From assembly GCF_001677435.1 (NCBI RefSeq), contig NZ_CP016268.1, positions 1,043,001-1,107,000 of the forward strand: a stretch of 64,000 nucleotides of DNA. Direction: 5' to 3'. Position numbers and translations under genes: made by a program. Origin of the DNA: Woeseia oceani. Its GTDB lineage: Bacteria > Pseudomonadota > Gammaproteobacteria > Steroidobacterales > Woeseiaceae. Shown here one piece after another: positions 44,911 to 53,735 of this stretch; position 1 is the stretch's first letter; each line of letters begins with the position of its first letter. The notes under the pieces were generated by a model. That model was not told the origin of the DNA, searched no databases, and saw only the letters and a list, made by a program, of their open reading frames with translations.

Positions 44911-46314
44911 ATGTTTGCGAACGAAAACAGGTGCCATACGCGTGCCGGCTGCCTAACGACGATGCTCACAGCGTGCACCGCTGTGCTGATGTTTGCACTG
45001 TCACCGCTGTCACTGGCTGACCATCATCTGGCTGGCGAATCCGCCATGCTGGAAGCCTACGTTGACGAACCGATGCCCGCCGGCTTTCGTGTTGAACACA
45101 CGGAAACAGAAGGCCCGGTCTTCGCCGACGAGCAAGGGCGAACCTTGTACAAGTGGCCATTGTCGCGTTTGCGCAATGGCTACAGTGGTGAGGCTCCGGG
45201 CAAACCCGGCTGCTACGACGAAGTACTGACGGTGACGGCGGGTTTGATGAGCCCTTACCCCCCGGGCGTCACACTGCCGGACCTGGATACTCGCCCAAGT
45301 TGCACTGACTTGTGGCCACCGGTATTTGCCGCGGATGATGCAGAAGACATTGGCGAATGGACGATTCTCGAGCGCAAAGACGGGTCCCGGCAATGGGCCT
45401 ACGACGAGCAGCCCCTGTATACGTCCGTTCTCGATGTTGAGCCGGGCGATGTTTACGGCGGTTCAACACGGCGTAGCGGCGGAGATTCTCCGGCGGTACG
45501 GGTGCCGATCAAACCCAGTCCCGAAGTTCCGCCGGGGTTTGACGTGCGCACGACAACCATTGGCCGTATGTTGACCACGGACAAGAACGAGTCGATCTAC
45601 GCGAACGAGGGTGATACGGCTGACAGTACCGTCTGCGATCACGAATGCGCGCAGGTCTGGAATCCGGTGATCGCGCCGTCAATGGCCAGACCGTTGGGGG
45701 ACTGGACCACGTTTGAACGTTCGCCAGGTTTGTTTCAGTGGGTGTACCGGGGCAAGCCTCTCTACACCTATGCCCGGGACTCTGGCTCCTGGAGCCAGTT
45801 GGGCAGCGACGAGCCAGGCTGGTCGAATGTCTTTACGCAGCACACGCCAGAGCCTCCGGCGAGCTTTACGGTTCAGGAGACGCTGGTTGGCCAGGTGCTC
45901 GCTGATCGCCGGGGTATGAGTATATACACTTACATATGTGGCGATGATTCGATGGACCAGTTGAGTTGTGATCACCCCAGCGACACACAAGTCTACCGAC
46001 TTGCGATGTGCGGTGGCGGCGACATCGAGAAATGCCTGCTGCACTGGCCGTACGTCGAAGCGGGTGCCAGCGAAACCAGCGATAATCGAACCTGGAAGAT
46101 TGCCCTTATCGACCCACAGACCGGCCGTTACGCCAGCGAGGGGCAGGAAGGCGCGCTGCGAGTATGGACATACCGGGACCGACCGGTTTACACCTATGGC
46201 GGTGACGAGAAACCCGGCGACCTGAACGGTGCCGGGACAGGCGAATGGCGCGGTCAGCGAAACGGCCTCAAGGCATTCTTTGTAAGAGATGACTACTTCA
46301 GGGGGATACTCTGA
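44911..46314 (+). CDS. Secreted protein with three COG4315-like (Yx(FWY)xxD) repeats
   Basis: This exported protein of about 467 residues (hydrophobic leader ending near SLADHH) contains three tandem units of the type seen in small lipoproteins of COG4315. Each unit has a D-x-x-G-x-x-[LI]-Y start (ADEQGRTLYKW; TDKNESIYANEGD; ADRRGMSIYTYICGDD), then cysteines and W-x-P/W-N-P, then G-D-W or equivalent, and closes with W-x-Y-x-x-x-P-[LV]-Y-T (QWAYDEQPLYTS; QWVYRGKPLYTYARD; RVWTYRDRPVYTYGGD). Cysteine pairs suggest disulphides. ATG 44911, six bases after GGGA, is preferred over earlier in-frame starts. Fourth in line after the TonB receptor and the DUF1592/DUF1552 pair, it is probably part of that envelope system. 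Confidence 0.8.
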   Translation: MFANENRCHTRAGCLTTMLTACTAVLMFALSPLSLADHHLAGESAMLEAYVDEPMPAGFRVEHTETEGPVFADEQGRTLYKWPLSRLRNGYSGEAPGKPGCYDEVLTVTAGLMSPYPPGVTLPDLDTRPSCTDLWPPVFAADDAEDIGEWTILERKDGSRQWAYDEQPLYTSVLDVEPGDVYGGSTRRSGGDSPAVRVPIKPSPEVPPGFDVRTTTIGRMLTTDKNESIYANEGDTADSTVCDHECAQVWNPVIAPSMARPLGDWTTFERSPGLFQWVYRGKPLYTYARDSGSWSQLGSDEPGWSNVFTQHTPEPPASFTVQETLVGQVLADRRGMSIYTYICGDDSMDQLSCDHPSDTQVYRLAMCGGGDIEKCLLHWPYVEAGASETSDNRTWKIALIDPQTGRYASEGQEGALRVWTYRDRPVYTYGGDEKPGDLNGAGTGEWRGQRNGLKAFFVRDDYFRGIL

Positions 46315-47531
46315 TGGCGAAAGATACGAACAACGGTAGTTTGGCTGCGCTGATGCCGCGTAATCGTGCTGGATCGCGTAGTGTGCTCGCGGCAGTGGGC
46401 TGCGCTGCGCTGGGACTCTTGTTCAGTTCTGTCAGTATGGCGCAGGAGAATGCGGCACCGCCCAACGGCACTATTGGCTTCGCCTTGACGGACTTGTTCT
46501 GGTCGGTCTATCAAACACCGAATGCCAAAGAAGAATGCCCGCAAGGCTTCAATGACGGGCCGCGGGAACAGTACGACATACTGTACCCGGATCCGGCCAA
46601 GCGGACCGTGGTCAATACGCGCCTGGCCCGTGAAATTGAAACCTGGCACCCGACCACGGAGCCCGAAGACTTTGTGTTCCACTCGGCATCAGGTCCGTAT
46701 TCCTACGGACTGAATCTGGACGGCAAAGTTGACGAAAACGACTACCAGCACCCAAACGGCGAACAAGGCATCGACAACCAGGTGTATCGCGCCGTTGGTT
46801 GCATCATCGGTTTTCGTGGTCCGGACGGTGTCGAGTACATTTTCCAGAACAAGGCGATCACAGACGCCGTTTACAACCGGACGATGTTCGAGTTGACCGG
46901 CGTCGATGACCTGCAGAACGATGACCACGTCGTAATGACGATTTATCGCGGCATGGATAAGTTGCTGACTGATGCAACTGGCGACAAGGTGATTGCGGGT
47001 GGATCGCAGCGAATCGATACCCGCTGGGGGCGGCGTCTCATCCAGCAGACCACTGGCAAGATTGTTGACGGTGTTCTGACGACCGAGCCAGTGGCAGAGA
47101 TGCTCATTCCGTGGATGAACCTGGGCGTACCGACATTCCAGTTGATTCGGGACATGCGGGTGCAGTTCAACCTGACGCCAACGGGTGCTACAGGCGTCAT
47201 TGCCGGCTATGCGGATGTTGATACCTACTACAAGCAGTTGATTCGTAATGATTCAACGCACCATCTCAGCAACGGCCAGATTTCCGGTGTGTCTTTGTAC
47301 AAGGCACTACGCCGCTTTGCGGATGCCTATCCGGATCAGAATACGGGTGAAAACACCGCAATCTCGACCTCACTGGATGCGAAGCTGACTCAGGTCTATA
47401 TTGTTCACCCGGACGGCGATGAAGCGAAAGCGGCTTTGCTGCAGGAGGTCAGGAACGGCAGTCTGTCAGCGTCAGCGACGGGTGCAGAGGTCCTCAAGGG
47501 CGAACGCACCAGCGGTTCGGATTCACGATAG
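46314..47531 (+). CDS. Secreted hypothetical protein, DUF1592-operon member
   Basis: I do not recognise this 405-residue protein. The ATG overlaps the TGA of the repeat protein (TGATG), with GGGGGA nearby, so translation is coupled. A signal peptide ends near residue 43 (SVSMAQ). Visible features are an EF-hand-like loop LDGKVDENDY at 135-144 within SYGLNLDGKVDENDYQHPNG, a CxxGF block, and GVPTFQLIRDMRVQFNL near the C-terminus. It has no haem motif. It is the last gene before a strong hairpin and probably works with the three preceding secreted proteins. Confidence 0.72.
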   Translation: MAKDTNNGSLAALMPRNRAGSRSVLAAVGCAALGLLFSSVSMAQENAAPPNGTIGFALTDLFWSVYQTPNAKEECPQGFNDGPREQYDILYPDPAKRTVVNTRLAREIETWHPTTEPEDFVFHSASGPYSYGLNLDGKVDENDYQHPNGEQGIDNQVYRAVGCIIGFRGPDGVEYIFQNKAITDAVYNRTMFELTGVDDLQNDDHVVMTIYRGMDKLLTDATGDKVIAGGSQRIDTRWGRRLIQQTTGKIVDGVLTTEPVAEMLIPWMNLGVPTFQLIRDMRVQFNLTPTGATGVIAGYADVDTYYKQLIRNDSTHHLSNGQISGVSLYKALRRFADAYPDQNTGENTAISTSLDAKLTQVYIVHPDGDEAKAALLQEVRNGSLSASATGAEVLKGERTSGSDSR

Positions 47532-47585
47532 AGTTAAACAGGAAGCTAGCAACGGTTACTGGTAGCTGATCCGCGCAACATTGCA

Positions 47586-47643
47586 CCCGTTCCCGAGCTT
47601 GACCGGCTGGCCCGCTCATGCTCGGGAACGGGCTATTTTCACG
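47586..47643 (+). terminator. Strong hairpin between the secreted operon and gabT
   Basis: CCCGTTCCCGAGC (47586-47598) pairs perfectly with GCTCGGGAACGGG (47620-47632), giving 13 base pairs and a 21-base loop, followed by CTATTTTC. It ends the secreted operon and lies 22 bases before the gabT start, so it may also affect gabT expression. Confidence 0.7.
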
Positions 47644-47653
47644 GAATATCATC

Positions 47654-48958
47654 ATGCAAGAACTTGCCAAAAAAGAATCAACGGGCGCGACTTTACTGGA
47701 GCGTCGCAGCAATGCAGTCGCACACGGTGTAGCGACCGCAACGCCGTTTTTTGCCGATACGGCCGAGAACGCGGAAATCCATGATACCGAAGGGCGACGC
47801 TATATCGACTTTGCGAGTGGCATCGGCGTGCTTGCGACGGGTCATCGTCATCCCCGGATCATGGAAGCGGTTCAGCAGCAGCTCGGACGCTTCAGTCATA
47901 CCGCTTTCCAGGTCATGGCTTACGAGTCTTACGTGGAACTGGCGGAGCGCCTGAATGCGATCGCACCCATAGCGGGTCCGGCAAAAACTGCCCTGTTTAC
48001 GAGTGGCGCAGAGGCTGTTGAGAATGCAGTCAAAATCGCTCGCTGCGCGACCGGCCGGCCCGCGGTAATCGCGTTTGGCGGAGCCTTTCACGGCCGGACG
48101 ATGATGACCTCGGGATTGACCGGCAAAGCGGTACCGTACAAGGCCATGACCGGCCCGGTTTCGCCTGAGATTTTCCGTGTACCGTTTCCTGTCGAGCACC
48201 GGGGAATCAAGCTGGAAGACACACTCGCCGCCGTGCAATCGCTGTTCAAGTGCGACGTTGACCCGTCACGGGTTGCAGCAATCATCATCGAGCCGGTACA
48301 GGGTGAAGGCGGCTTCCACGTCGCGTCGACTGAGCTGATGCAGGCTTTGCGCGCTGTTTGCGACCAGCACGGCATTTTGCTGATCGCCGATGAAGTGCAA
48401 TCCGGCTTCGGGCGTACCGGCAAGGTGTTTGCAATCGAACACACCGGCGTCAAGCCGGACATGATTACCGTGGCCAAATCCCTCGCCGGTGGCTTTCCGT
48501 TGTCAGGCGTGATTGGCCGTGCCGAAGTCATTGATTCAGTGCCGCCTGGCGGACTCGGTGGCACCTATGGCGGCTCACCCATAGGCTGCGCAGCAGCGCT
48601 CGCGGTGCTCGACGTTATCGAAGAGGAAAAACTGCTGGAGCGTGCCGAAGCTATTGGCCAGAGCATCCGTTCCAAGCTGGCTCCTCTGATGCAGACAGGC
48701 AGCGGCGCGAATATCGCCAACTTGCGCGGCCAGGGCGCCATGCTGGCGTTCGATATCGTCAAGCCATCGACAACTTACGAACCGGACGCGGAGCGTGCAA
48801 AACGTATCGTTGCCAACGCGCTGTCCAACGGCCTGATTGTTCTGACCTGCGGAACGTACGGTGACACAGTGCGTATCCTGACGCCTTTGACAATCGCAGA
48901 CGAAATGCTTGAACAGGGCATGGATATTCTTGTAGCGTCTATTCGGGCCTGCGAGTAG
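47654..48958 (+). CDS. gabT: 4-aminobutyrate aminotransferase
   Basis: This 434-residue class III PLP aminotransferase transfers the amino group of GABA to 2-oxoglutarate, giving succinate semialdehyde. Motifs: FASGIGVLATGHRHPRI, FTSGAEAVENAVKIAR, FGGAFHGRTMMTSGLTGK, EPVQGEGGF, LLIADEVQSGFGRTGK, and the Schiff-base lysine in ITVAKSLAGGFPLSGVIG. The sequence is typical of GabT rather than ornithine or acetylornithine enzymes. ATG 47654 gives the usual N-terminus. Together with gabD 700 bases downstream and gbuA upstream it completes conversion of guanidinobutyrate to succinate semialdehyde. Confidence 0.92.
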   Translation: MQELAKKESTGATLLERRSNAVAHGVATATPFFADTAENAEIHDTEGRRYIDFASGIGVLATGHRHPRIMEAVQQQLGRFSHTAFQVMAYESYVELAERLNAIAPIAGPAKTALFTSGAEAVENAVKIARCATGRPAVIAFGGAFHGRTMMTSGLTGKAVPYKAMTGPVSPEIFRVPFPVEHRGIKLEDTLAAVQSLFKCDVDPSRVAAIIIEPVQGEGGFHVASTELMQALRAVCDQHGILLIADEVQSGFGRTGKVFAIEHTGVKPDMITVAKSLAGGFPLSGVIGRAEVIDSVPPGGLGGTYGGSPIGCAAALAVLDVIEEEKLLERAEAIGQSIRSKLAPLMQTGSGANIANLRGQGAMLAFDIVKPSTTYEPDAERAKRIVANALSNGLIVLTCGTYGDTVRILTPLTIADEMLEQGMDILVASIRACE

Positions 48959-49015
48959 CTGTTTGCGACTGGCCGTGGCTTAACCCTATTAGGTATGACT
49001 GGAGTTACTACAACA

Positions 49016-49423
49016 ATGAATTTACCAAAAAGCTTCGCTGCCAGTGCGGTAGCGGCGGTCCTGATGGCCGCTTTATCGGCTTGCGGATCCGCTCCGAAAG
49101 GCGATGTTGCCCACGGCGCAGAGCTCTACGCTCAATGTTCTGCTTGTCATGCAATGCAGGAAAATAATCTTGGCCCGGCACACTGCGGCCTGTTCGGGCG
49201 CAAAGCGGGTACGGTACCCGGCTTTGGCTATTCCAGCGCCATGCGCGAATCCGGTATCGTCTGGGATGAAAAGATCCTCAGTGAATTCCTGGTTTCACCG
49301 TTTTCCTATTTGCCAGGGACCGTTATGGGTTTTGCCGGTTTTCCGAATGAGCAGGACCGTCTTGACGTGATTGCGTATATGAAGCAGCAGACCAGCGACC
49401 CGTCAGTTTGCCCGACAAGCTGA
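49016..49423 (+). CDS. Small class I cytochrome c lipoprotein
   Basis: This 135-residue monohaem cytochrome c has a lipoprotein leader with lipobox LSAC (Cys23), so it is membrane-anchored in the periplasm. The haem site is CSACH at about residues 41-45, and a distal Met is likely in PGTVMGFAGF. The central GPAHCGLFGRKAGTVPGFGY is typical of cytochrome c2/c550-like proteins, with Cys in place of the more usual Leu or Asn. ATG 49016 is preferred to ATG 48995, whose upstream AGG is too close. It lies between gabT and gabD, ends in a perfect terminator, and probably carries electrons for an envelope dehydrogenase. Confidence 0.87.
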   Translation: MNLPKSFAASAVAAVLMAALSACGSAPKGDVAHGAELYAQCSACHAMQENNLGPAHCGLFGRKAGTVPGFGYSSAMRESGIVWDEKILSEFLVSPFSYLPGTVMGFAGFPNEQDRLDVIAYMKQQTSDPSVCPTS

Positions 49424-49429
49424 TTATGA

Positions 49430-49463
49430 CGGGAGGGGCTCGGCCCCTCCCGTTTTCGCTTTT
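49430..49463 (+). terminator. Rho-independent terminator after cytochrome c
   Basis: CGGGAGGGGC (49430-49439) and GCCCCTCCCG (49443-49452) form a perfect 10-base-pair GC-rich stem with a 3-base loop, followed by TTTTCGCTTTT. This is a textbook terminator beginning 6 bases after the cytochrome stop. Confidence 0.92.
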
Positions 49464-49661
49464 CCCGGAGCATTCAGTGATTGGACCTCGCGGCCCACTC
49501 CGAAAAACCTGAACCGTCAGACACCGCGACCATACCCGACTTTCATAACCCATTCCCCACATTGCCGGCTGACTCCCTGAGTCGGTCTTGCGCTTTCCTC
49601 CTACTCGGACAGTCAGCCTAGACCGTCTTGCGGGCGGTCGGCGTACTATCTGGAGCGACCC

Positions 49662-51128
49662 GTGAACATCAGCAACCTCGACGACAAACAACTGTTCCAG
49701 ACCCGCGCATTCATAAACGGTGAATGGCAGGATGCTGACGATGGCTCGAGCTACAACGTCGATAACCCGGCAACCGGTGAGAGGATTGCGGACGTTGCTC
49801 GTTGCGGCGCTGGCGAAACCAGGCGCGCAATAGACGCTGCCAATGCCGCTTTGCCAGCCTGGCGGGCGAAGCCGGCCAAACAGCGGGCGGCACTGCTCCG
49901 GCGCCTGTTCGATCTGATGATGGCCGCGCAGGAAGATCTTGCGCAAATCATGACGGCTGAGCAGGGCAAGCCCATTGCTGAATCCCGCGGAGAGATCGCG
50001 TATGGCGCCAGTTATATCGAATGGTTTGCGGAAGAGGCCAAGCGCGTGTACGGCGACACCATACCGGCACCGGACAATGACAAACGCATCGTCGTCGTTC
50101 GTCAGCCTGTCGGTGTAGTAGCCTGCATCACACCGTGGAATTTTCCGAACGCGATGCTGGCTCGCAAGATTGCGCCCGCGTTGGCGGCGGGTTGCACGGT
50201 GGTCTGCAAGCCCGCCAACGAGACACCGTTGTCGGCAAATGCATTCGCAGAACTCACTCGTCGCGCCGGTATTCCGGCTGGCGTCGTGAACGTAGTGAGC
50301 GGCCAGACGGCCGATATAGGCAAAGAACTGACCGGCAACCCCATTGTTCGCAAGCTGACCTTCACCGGTTCTACACCGGTCGGCAAATTTCTTACCGCCG
50401 AATGTGCGAAAACCATGAAACGTACCTCCATGGAGCTGGGTGGGAACGCGCCTTTCATCGTGTTTGACGATGCCGACCTGGACAGTGCGGTCGCAGGGGC
50501 TATTGCCAGCAAGTTCCGCAATGCGGGTCAAACCTGCGTTTGTGCCAACAGAATACTTGTGCAGGATGGCATCTACGATGAGTTCATCGAGAAATTGGCC
50601 GCTGCAACGCGTGAATTGAAAGTGGGTCTGGGCTCGGAAGCAGGTATCGATATCGGCCCATTGATCAACGCCAAGGCTGCGAACAATGTCGTGTCGTTGA
50701 TAGACGATGCCAAAGAGCACGGTGCGAGAGTGGTGATTGGCGGCGGTTACGCTTCGGCAGGCCAAAACTTCGTGCAGCCGACAGTATTGAGCAACGTCAA
50801 CCAGAAAATGCGCGTATTCCACGAAGAAATATTCGGACCGGTCGCGCCGGTATTCCGTTTTACCTCAGAAGACGATGCCATCCGCATGGCGAACGATACG
50901 CCGTTTGGTCTGGCCTGTTATTTCTTTTCCCGCGACATTGGCCGGGTCTGGCGCGTTAGTGAGGCGTTGGAATACGGCATCGTCGGGATCAACACCGGAA
51001 TGACCACCAGCGAAACAGCCCCTTTCGGTGGCATCAAGGAGTCGGGCCAGGGACGTGAAGGCTCTAAATACGGCCTGGATGACTACCTTGAGATCAAATA
51101 CCTTTGCATGGGTGGCATCAGTCACTGA
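49662..51128 (+). CDS. gabD: Succinate-semialdehyde dehydrogenase (NAD(P)+)
   Basis: This 488-residue aldehyde dehydrogenase is of the GabD type and oxidises succinate semialdehyde to succinate. The NAD-fold signature is CITPWNFPNAMLARKIAP and KLTFTGSTPVGK. The catalytic Glu lies in MELGGNAPFIVFDDADLD and the catalytic Cys in FRNAGQTCVCANR. The C-terminal PFGGIKESGQGREGSKYGLD, then DYLEIKYLC, is characteristic of GabD. It begins with GTG at 49662, with TGGAG 6-7 bases upstream. It could also oxidise 4-guanidinobutyraldehyde (the KauB step), since no other aldehyde dehydrogenase is present here. It has its own promoter, after the terminator at 49430-49463. Confidence 0.92.
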   Translation: MNISNLDDKQLFQTRAFINGEWQDADDGSSYNVDNPATGERIADVARCGAGETRRAIDAANAALPAWRAKPAKQRAALLRRLFDLMMAAQEDLAQIMTAEQGKPIAESRGEIAYGASYIEWFAEEAKRVYGDTIPAPDNDKRIVVVRQPVGVVACITPWNFPNAMLARKIAPALAAGCTVVCKPANETPLSANAFAELTRRAGIPAGVVNVVSGQTADIGKELTGNPIVRKLTFTGSTPVGKFLTAECAKTMKRTSMELGGNAPFIVFDDADLDSAVAGAIASKFRNAGQTCVCANRILVQDGIYDEFIEKLAAATRELKVGLGSEAGIDIGPLINAKAANNVVSLIDDAKEHGARVVIGGGYASAGQNFVQPTVLSNVNQKMRVFHEEIFGPVAPVFRFTSEDDAIRMANDTPFGLACYFFSRDIGRVWRVSEALEYGIVGINTGMTTSETAPFGGIKESGQGREGSKYGLDDYLEIKYLCMGGISH

Positions 51129-51535
51129 TCTGCGCCTGGTATTGGCGGGCTGTTAGGCGGCAAGGTGGTGTTCGCAATGCCCGACTGCGACCCTGATCAC
51201 ATTGTTGCGGGTATTGCCGGGTAGGATAAGCCGGGTACCCGATTGAGTCCTGGTACCGTCAAGCGCCTGCAGTGCAGGGCTGTGCGGTCTGCAGAGCCGA
51301 ACAGGGCGACAGCGCCCCAGTCCGTGCAGGGCAACTATTTCACCGACCGTCAGCACCGAGCGTGGTCCCGGCCAGGAAGTGGGCAGCCAGCGAGGTCCGC
51401 AGGTTGCCGATCGAGGCGAGCCGTGCCCGAATGAACGCGGGTTGCCGTATTGGCTCTATCTTGACCGGTGACAGGCCTCGATGCGCAATTAGCCAGGTAC
51501 TGCAGCCTGCAGAAGGCAACGGTATTCGCGCGCAG
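51129..51535. other. Intergenic region, no gene recognised
   Basis: These 407 bases lie between the convergent gabD and GST genes. Frames on either strand are short, arginine- and proline-rich and match nothing I know. No clear terminator follows gabD. Confidence 0.5.
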
Positions 51536-52153
51536 TTACCCGGCGGGCGGGTCCACATCATCCAGGGCATTGGCGCGCTGCAGTGCGTCGCGACCACTTA
51601 TCCTGGACCAGTAATCCTCGAAGGCGGGTCGCTTATCGAGGGTGCCGAATTGCAATCCCCAGCCAACATGCGAGCCGACGTACACGTCGGCAGCAGAAAA
51701 CGTATCGCCCGCGATGAACGGCCGTTCCTGGACCGCGGCTTCAAGTGTGTCGACCACTGTCGCCAACTTGCCGTAGCCAACCATGCGCTCCCGTTCAACG
51801 GGCACTTCCACTCCCAAAGCCTTGTTGTTTAACGCAGATTCCAGCGGCCCGGCAACAAAGAACAGCCAACGATAGTACGCGGCGCGTTCGGTCAGGGGCG
51901 GTGCCAGTCCTGAGTCCGGAAACGCGTCGGCGAGGTAGGCGCAAATGGCCGCACACTCCGTGATGATCGCAGAGCCGTGCTGCAATGCCGGGACTTTGCC
52001 CATCGGGTTTACGGCGAGGTATTCGGGCGACTTCATATCAGCACCGTACTCAAGGATCACAGTTCGGTAGGGAGCAGCAACCTCCTCGAGCATCCATCGC
52101 GCGATTCTTCCGCGGGACATTGGGTTTGTGTACAGCACGATATCCTGGGTCAC
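51536..52153 (-). CDS. Glutathione S-transferase
   Basis: This 205-residue cytosolic GST conjugates glutathione to electrophiles or isomerises substrates. The thioredoxin-like N-terminal domain has IVLYTNPMSRGRIARWMLEE (active Ser position) and NPMGKVPALQHGSAIITECA, the cis-Pro and Glu-Ser/Thr glutathione-binding block. The helical domain has RPFIAGDTFSAADVYVGSHV, the N-capping-box Asp motif. GTG 52153, six bases after GGAG, is preferred; the TTG at 52165 would add four residues. It lies between the gabD and glutamine-synthetase genes. A role in detoxifying aldehydes from amine catabolism is possible but unproven. Confidence 0.9.
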   Translation of the reverse strand: MTQDIVLYTNPMSRGRIARWMLEEVAAPYRTVILEYGADMKSPEYLAVNPMGKVPALQHGSAIITECAAICAYLADAFPDSGLAPPLTERAAYYRWLFFVAGPLESALNNKALGVEVPVERERMVGYGKLATVVDTLEAAVQERPFIAGDTFSAADVYVGSHVGWGLQFGTLDKRPAFEDYWSRISGRDALQRANALDDVDPPAG

Positions 52154-52358
52154 TGTGGTCTCCAAATTCTGATAGGGCTAAAAGAAAGCAACCGGAAACA
52201 AGTAGCGGTCGCGAACCATTGTTAAGCGCAGGCACGCTGACTTGAATGACAACCGATTGCAACGACGTTATCAAGGCATGTCCCTGGTTGACGGCGGCAC
52301 GACGCTAATAAACCAAAGGGTTGCCTATGCAGCTCTTGAGTGCCGATACCGATTGTGC

Positions 52359-53735
52359 TCAGACATTCAGGAGCAAATGCTCTCTTTCCCAGGGGCTGAT
52401 TTCACGATGGAACTGACGCATTTCCTCGCGCTTTACCTCATCGTAAATCATGCAGAATTCCTGCCCGAGTATGTCGTGAACGGCATCAGCCGATTCGAAC
52501 CGCCGCAATGCCTCGTCCAGCGTTGTGGGTATGTTGTAGGCGTCATCGTCAAGTTCGCCGGCAGCCGGTTGACCTGGCTCGGTTTTTTCCAGCAAGCCGA
52601 GGTAGCCACATGCCAGACCAACCGCTATCGCGAGGTAGGGGTTGCAGTCGACACCCACAACCCGGTTTTCCACGCGGCGGTTTTCGGCTGAAGAATTCGG
52701 CACTCGCAGACCGGTTGCGCGATTGTCGAAGCCCCAGGCGAAATTGGTTGGCGCACTGGAGTTGGAGTCTGCTTCGAAGCGCCGGTAACTGTTAACGTAC
52801 GGCGCCATCAACGGTAACGCCTGCGGCAGGTATTTTTGCGAGCCGCCAATGAAATGCATGAATGATTCGCTCGCTTTGCCCTCGGCGTCACTGAAAATAT
52901 TATTGCCACTGACCACATCGATAATACTCTGGTGCACGTGCATTGCAGAGCCGGGCTGATCTCGCATGGGTTTGGCCATGAACGTGGCGAACATTCCATG
53001 GTTCAGGGCGGCTTCACGGATAATACGTTTGAAGTAGAACACCTGGTCAGCGAGCAATACGGGGTCACCGTGAGTGAGGTTGATCTCAACCTGGCCTGCA
53101 CCGTCTTCCTGAATCACCGTGTCGATAGTCAGACCGGCATGCTGTGCGTAATCGTAGATAGTGTCGATAACCGGGCCGTAATCGTCGACCGCGGACATGG
53201 AATAGGACTGGTTGCCGCTGCCGCGTCGGCCGGTACGGCCGATAGGCGACTGGATAGGTTCGTTAGGGTCGATATTGGGTTTGATCAGGTAGAACTCGAG
53301 CTCGGGCGCGACGACCGGCTTCCAGCCCTTGTTCGTATACAGCTGAACAACGTGCTTCAACACATTGCGCGGTGCGATCCGTACAGGGTTGCCGTCCCGG
53401 TCGAACAGGTCGTGAATAATCTGCAAGGTCGGTTCTTTGGCCCAAGGCACTGCTTTCGCGGTTGACATGTCAGCCTTCAGAACGAGATCACCTTCCGCCC
53501 ACTGATTGGCGATGTCCATCTCAACATCGTGGCCGGTAATCGTCTGGTAGAAAATCGACACCGGCAAATACGTTTCGTGTTGCGGATCAAACATGCGTAC
53601 GGGCATCGACTTGCCACGCGACATGCCGGCAAGGTCAGGAACTATGCATTCCACTTCGTCGACGTCCCGCCCATCTCGGTATCGTTGAAATGCTTCGGGG
53701 AGGTCTTGCAGCCATTCCTGATTGTGCCTTTGCAT
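52359..53735 (-). CDS. puuA: PuuA-type glutamine synthetase (gamma-glutamyl-amine ligase)
   Basis: This 458-residue glutamine-synthetase-fold ligase resembles gamma-glutamylputrescine synthetase (PuuA/SpuI) and related amine-glutamylating enzymes more than GlnA. Metal-site motifs are APELEFYLI, QEDGAGQVEINLTHGDP and GSAMHVHQSI. The C-terminal part has RRFEADSNSSAPTNFAWGFD and the Glu/Arg block RRVENRVVGVDCNPYLAIAV. Gamma-glutamylation of putrescine, GABA-related amines or ethanolamine feeds the same GABA route served by gabT and gabD. It is monocistronic on the minus strand. The exact amine is not determinable from sequence. Confidence 0.88.
   Translation of the reverse strand: MQRHNQEWLQDLPEAFQRYRDGRDVDEVECIVPDLAGMSRGKSMPVRMFDPQHETYLPVSIFYQTITGHDVEMDIANQWAEGDLVLKADMSTAKAVPWAKEPTLQIIHDLFDRDGNPVRIAPRNVLKHVVQLYTNKGWKPVVAPELEFYLIKPNIDPNEPIQSPIGRTGRRGSGNQSYSMSAVDDYGPVIDTIYDYAQHAGLTIDTVIQEDGAGQVEINLTHGDPVLLADQVFYFKRIIREAALNHGMFATFMAKPMRDQPGSAMHVHQSIIDVVSGNNIFSDAEGKASESFMHFIGGSQKYLPQALPLMAPYVNSYRRFEADSNSSAPTNFAWGFDNRATGLRVPNSSAENRRVENRVVGVDCNPYLAIAVGLACGYLGLLEKTEPGQPAAGELDDDAYNIPTTLDEALRRFESADAVHDILGQEFCMIYDEVKREEMRQFHREISPWEREHLLLNV

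Noticed and set aside
49323-50822. 499-codon open frame on the minus strand
   Set aside because: It lies antisense to gabD, whose motifs are unambiguous. The translation is rich in Arg, Cys and His without any domain, as expected from the reverse of a GC-rich gene.
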